A DNA stretch of 64,000 nt, taken from positions 8,692,001 to 8,756,000 of the forward strand of contig JAMPIT010000379.1 in the NCBI GenBank assembly GCA_026261815.1. The letters run 5' to 3'. Of this stretch, positions 59,539 through 64,000 are shown piece by piece. The first letter of the stretch is position 1, and the number at the start of each line of letters is the position of its first letter. The notes beneath the pieces are model-generated. The model had not been told where the DNA came from and made no database searches. It saw nothing but the letters and a program-made list of their open reading frames with translations. A program made the translations under genes and the position numbers. This DNA is from Monarcha castaneiventris obscurior (Eukaryota; Chordata; Aves; Passeriformes; Monarchidae).

Positions 59539-60116
59539 TGTGCTGGTTTTGGCTGGGATCGAATTAGTTTTCTTTAAGGTGGCTAGCATGAGTTTTGATA
59601 TGTTTTGATTTGTGCTGAAAGCAGGGATGTTTTCATTATGGCTAAGCAGGGCTTGCACAGCGCCAAGGCCTCTTCTGCTTCTCACTCCACCCCGCCAGTG
59701 AGCAGGCTGGAGGTACACAAGGAGTTTGGACAAGACACAGCCAGGACAGGTGGCCCAGCTGAGCAAGGGGATATCCCACACCATATGGCATCATGCTCAG
59801 CATATAGAGCTGGGGGAAGAAGAAAGAAGGGGAGACACTTGGAGTGAAAGTGTTTGTCTTCCCAAATACCTGTTATGCATGATGGAGCCCGACTTTCCTG
59901 GGGATGGCTGAGCACCTGCATGCCAAAGGGAAGTGGTGACTTAATTCCTTGTTTTGCTTTGCTCGCATGAGCAGCTTTTGCTTTCCCTATTAAACTGTCT
60001 TTACCTCAAGCCATGAGTTTTCTCACTTTCACTCTTCCATTTCTGTCCATTCCATGGGGGGAAGTGAGCAAGCAGCAGTTTGGTGCTTAGTTGCTGGCTG
60101 GGGTTAAATCACAACA
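59539..60116 (+). mobile_element. ERVL-type avian solo LTR, near full length
   Basis: Starts TGTGCTGGTTTTGGCTGGGA and ends GGGGTTAAATCACAACA. It holds CCATATGGCATCATGCTCAG, a decayed TATA region (CATATAGAGC near 59,799), TTATGCATGATGGAGCCC, ATTAAA at 59,989-59,994 and GTCTTTACCTCAAGCC. It is the best preserved member of this class in the window. No flanking duplication or internal genes were found. Confidence 0.93.
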
Positions 60117-63100
60117 CAGCTTCAAAGGCCTGTACAGTGATCCTACAAGCTACCATTCAGCCTTCATCTAGGGGCACATCAGGCTTTGCTTCTACGAAAC
60201 TTCCTCAGTTGTCCACAATGATACTTCTGCCCCAACCCCAAACTGTCCCAGCAGTGAAAACACTTAGGACTTTGTGCATTCTCTTACCTTGGCCAGCTAT
60301 GGTATTCTTCCATCTTCAACCTTCCAAGCTCAGTCCAATAGTTTAAGTAAACCCTTGGAAATTGGATCAGCACCTCTTAATGTGCACTTCCAGCTGCAAG
60401 TTTTAAGACACAAACAGAGTTGCTCCCTACCATGTGCTCCTATGTCTAGCAGGGTAATGTCCTGAATTCTTTCTTAGGCGTGCAAAGCCATTTCTTCTGC
60501 CAGGGATCACCTATTTCAAGGAAATCATCCAAAAAGCTGTAGTCAGCTTTGCACAGCATATTTCTCCCAGCCCTTTAGCACACTTATGACTTAACCAAAG
60601 AGTACCACAGTACTCTGTCTGAACCTGAGTACAGGTATGCACAGGACTGTGGTTCTCTCACTTCTAGTTCCTGCTTTCAATATTGTTTCAGTACCTTACT
60701 GTAAGCAGAGAATTATAAGTTCATGGTTTCAATTTGGTACCCAATGTGATCTCTTGTTTGGAATATGCATTAGGTGATCAGTGGTCTTTTTTTTGTATAG
60801 CAGACGTTTTTTGCCTAATTCCACTACCTGCAAGAGTCTAGCACCATCCATTCAGCCTGGAGTCTGGCTAAAAGAAGATGGATTGCTATTTGCAATCAAA
60901 ATTTTGATACTACAGCAACTTAGTCGTTTGTCTATAGAAAAGAAATTTTAAAAAGTATGATTTGGCATGTTGACTTCATCATAAATTGCAGACTCTGGCT
61001 TTACTATTTGTTTCCCAGGCTACAGTAAAAAATATTTCCTTGTAACTTTTCTGTAACCTCGGAGTGAGGCATAATAGTTGAAAGTATGCATCTACTGAAT
61101 TAGCAGAAAGGCAAAGAGGGGAGAAATAATTGTAATAGTAATTACTTTTTTTTTTTTAACAGGAATTCCAGGGGCTATTTAAGGAACTATGAAAGCATGA
61201 CATCTGTGCCAGGCAAGGTAGTAGAATCTCTAGTGGAGGAATCAAATTAGTGAACCCAATGTGCCGTGTTAAAGATTTCAAATAATACAGTGTTCCTGAA
61301 TATACCTATATAAAGGTCTACGTAATTTGCATATTCTTCTGTGCCATGTGATGGAATAAAGGCAAAACATTAACAAAGAGTCCCTATAGCTCTGTAAGGG
61401 GCAGTCATGTCTCACCTCTTCAGGGTTCTTCATGTGTATACACAAGGTGTGTAAGGTGTGGTGAACAACTTTCCTGGGTTTTAAAAGGGAAAGTCTGTGC
61501 ATTGATTCACAGCTCGTGAATGAGATACATACAGCAGAGGGTAGAAAGAAATTAGCAGCTTTCACAGTACAGAAGGGTCTTCAATAGAGTGCAAAAAGCA
61601 TCTGGTTGGAGTCTGTTCTGTTCGGCACACTCAGAAATGTTTGAGAAAGGAGGTAAACCGTGTAGTGAAAACTTTACTGGTGGCAGTGTTACTCCTTTGG
61701 CAAGTGCACAGTGGAATTGCGAACCACCTTGCCAGAGGATGGTGGGTAAGCTACCAAGATTCACATGTGCTCTTATCCGCCGTCTTCAAACGCTTGGGCA
61801 CAGCTGAAAATTTTCACCAGTGCGAGTGCCACGAGGCACTCTCCATGTGAAGGAACTTCATTGCATTGCAAGGGAAAGCTTTGAGAAAGGAAAGCATTGT
61901 ACAGTCATTACAGGAGCCTGTTCGTGTGCCTGTCACCACTACGACAGCAAGAGGCAATTCTCAGCAACCAGTACAGACCCACCCTGTGTCATTGGCTTGG
62001 AGCATCCCATGGTGCCTTATTCATGCTGGTTGACTCTCTAGATCTTGCTGAAGGTAATGGCTGTAAAAGTGCTGTGTGCCTATTTTTTGGCAAGCATCTA
62101 TCCTTTAGTAGTCAGGTGTGCTAAACAGTTCTCATTTAGCTATTTTTGGTCATCAGTGCACATCAGTGCTTGTCCATTAACTTCTGGCAACGCAACTTCA
62201 CTTGAAGTTGCTATGTTTGGATGACTTTATTGATGTGTGAAACAGAGTGAAAAGTGAAAAGCACATCAGCATGCAGGAATAAAAGTCATCAGTTTCCTGG
62301 ATCACAAAGAGTAAGAATGCTCAATAGTTTAATACTAGAAAATTAATGCAGATGAGTCATCCTCACACTGAAACTACAGACAGCTGGATCGTGAGAGTGT
62401 TTTTCTGTTCTCCTTTCTTTTTTGTAATAAGAACAATGTATCATTGTCTATCACACATTCTCCAAATTACAGAAGTGTTTTGCACACCTGCCATTTAACC
62501 TTTCAGCATTCTGTACATCACCTGGCTCCTGCATGTCTGCACTAGTATTTAACATGTATAGAAGAAAATGCTTTGAAAGTTTATCCAAGCAAGACATGCT
62601 TAGAAGGTTAGAAAAACGAACACACTTCTCTAATTCAAAAAATGTTAAAGAGTATTTTTTTTTCTCTCCTGTCTAATTGTGGAGGGTTATTGAAGGTGCC
62701 TTCTTGCATGGAAACAGAAGTGATTTTTCAATATGAGGAGATGTGGACTACTTCACTAGATGTTTTTCCTGAGTAATTATAGCAAGATTGGCCCATTGTG
62801 AACTGGATTTTTACTGCTTCATCTGTCTTTGTTTTCTCCTCTTATTTTATCTTCTTTTTATTGTGTGTGTCATGGTGGGAGAACATTATTTTGTATCTTT
62901 TTTACAAGTAACTCCTGCTTCCTGCAGCCAGTATGGACTTACGTGACTTCTAGGTCATTGAACTTAGATCATTTTTTCTTTTAAATTAATCATATTCTGG
63001 CCCCAAAGGATCTGGCAAAGCTAATATGCCACAGTTGTGCATGTGTTATAACAGGCAGCCTTCTGATTGCTCTACCACCTCTTTGAAATTAGGTTTTACA

Positions 63101-64000
63101 TGCTCAGTGAAGGAACCACACATAACTTATCCGCAATAGGGGTCGTCTTTTTCAAAGAAAAATAAACTAACATTTTATTGTAATAAATACATCTTCTATT
63201 TTTTCCCGTAGTTTAATGGAACAATGCTGTAATGCCAGAAAATTGGAAGTGAAGTACTGTGCAAAACAGGAATAGAAAGGCCAATGCAATACTGTTTGTA
63301 GCCTTGAGAAATAATGCATCAGGGGTTAAAATAGTGGAGTGCTTTACTTTAGGGAGGAGGGAAAAGTATCTCTGTCTCATGAACATGCACTTCTGTGTTG
63401 AAAGCTGAAGTGTCTCAGAGTCTCCAGCCACTCTTTGAGCTTACAGCATCCCCTTCTCTCACCATCAGTCTCTGTTGCTTTGTGCCAACAGCTTTTGTCT
63501 GTACAAAGGGGTCCACATGTAAAAGGAAATGTAGAAGGTGTGCTTTTCTCTCAGAAATCACTGCAGTACCCGGTGAAGAAAAGCTTATCTCTGGGTTAAA
63601 ATTAAAAAAAAAAATTGAAAAAAATTTAAATAAAAAAAAGCAATAGATCCTATAACTTCACACTCTCTCTCACGAAAAGGTAAGGTCAAAGCAGTAGCAG
63701 AAAAAAGGAAATGCTGAGCTACCCAGTGCTGCTGATGGTAAGCCTGGCTAGAGGACAGAAAAAAAAAGTTGTTTTCCTAAACCTCAGCAGCAGCTCTGCC
63801 AAAGTCAACTTATTACTGGAGCTTATGCTACAGCTTTCTGTGCCAGAGCTTACTGTACAATGACTTCTAGTGCAATCTACCTTGTCAAGCCTTATTGTTC
63901 ATAGTTTTTCTCCTCAGCATTTACTGGACTTCTCTGAGAAAAGGACAGGAATGTGACCAAGGCAGCTCTTCTCACAAGAGATGCTATGTGGGCAGATGTG
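60117..64000. other. Intergenic DNA, no gene seen
   Basis: AT-rich DNA with A/T homopolymers (about 61,145-61,159 and 63,602-63,645). The stretch 61,600-62,050 has more CpGs than its surroundings but no open frame longer than 73 codons and no recognised match. No exon was identified. Confidence 0.55.

Noticed and set aside
61641..61850. Possible small secreted protein with a hydrophobic leader (VKTLLVAVLLLW)
   Set aside because: The frame starts at TTG, not ATG, with no supporting splice site and no known family. The hydrophobic run is probably chance.
58151..64000. Exons of RGS20, the usual neighbour on this side
   Set aside because: No RGS-domain or cysteine-string coding segment was found on either strand; the gene, if present, begins beyond the window.
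1..64000. CRISPR arrays, operons, tRNA or rRNA genes, microbial mobile systems
   Set aside because: The sequence is vertebrate; no spaced direct-repeat array, clover-leaf tRNA gene or rRNA segment was seen on either strand.

Overview
This window is vertebrate nuclear DNA, almost certainly from a bird. It is AT-rich with long introns, it holds one multi-exon gene with GT-AG introns, its LINEs are all CR1 (the avian/reptilian family), and its LTRs look like avian ERVL-type and other avian endogenous retroviral solo LTRs. No Alu, B1 or L1 sequence was recognised. The LTR types fit a passerine or other neoavian bird, but that part is a guess from recall.

The only protein-coding gene I can support is ATP6V1H, subunit H of the V1 sector of the vacuolar proton ATPase, on the minus strand. 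I could reconstruct it completely: a noncoding exon 1 in a CpG island (about 55,789-55,905) and 13 coding exons from 54,422 (ATG) down to 9,244 (TAA). All junctions are GT-AG and in phase. The coding exons sum to 1,443 nt, which is 480 codons plus stop. A poly(A) signal lies at 8,971-8,976, so the whole transcription unit of about 47 kb is inside the window. Exon 7 (54 nt, phase 0-0) matches the 18-residue cassette that is alternatively used in mammals. The CpG-island promoter carries two closely spaced E-boxes of the TFEB/MiT type (55,911-55,920 and 55,926-55,933), which suits a lysosomal acidification gene, and an NRF1-like site.

Layout from left to right. 1-8,950 is intergenic DNA downstream of ATP6V1H, with an unexplained GC-rich patch at 0.88-1.22 kb and a minus-strand solo LTR at 5.76-6.12 kb. 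8,950-55,910 is ATP6V1H, whose introns hold at least five CR1 fragments (introns 13, 12, 6, 4 and 2) and six LTR pieces (introns 13, 12, 5, 4 and two in intron 2). 55.5-56.0 kb is the CpG-island promoter. 56.63-57.98 kb is a dense cluster of one CR1 and two minus-strand LTRs just upstream of the promoter, followed by a GC-rich block to about 58.15 kb. 58.15-64 kb is intergenic with one ERVL-type solo LTR (59.54-60.12 kb). In other vertebrates RGS20 lies on this side and NPBWR1/OPRK1 on the other, but no exon of either was recognised here.

I found no novel multi-gene system, CRISPR array, operon or intact mobile-element coding region. The observations most worth checking are the tandem CLEAR-like promoter motif, the LTR cluster pointing into the ATP6V1H promoter, two complementary LTR halves flanking exon 5, the shortened N-terminus, and the variable cassette exon 7.
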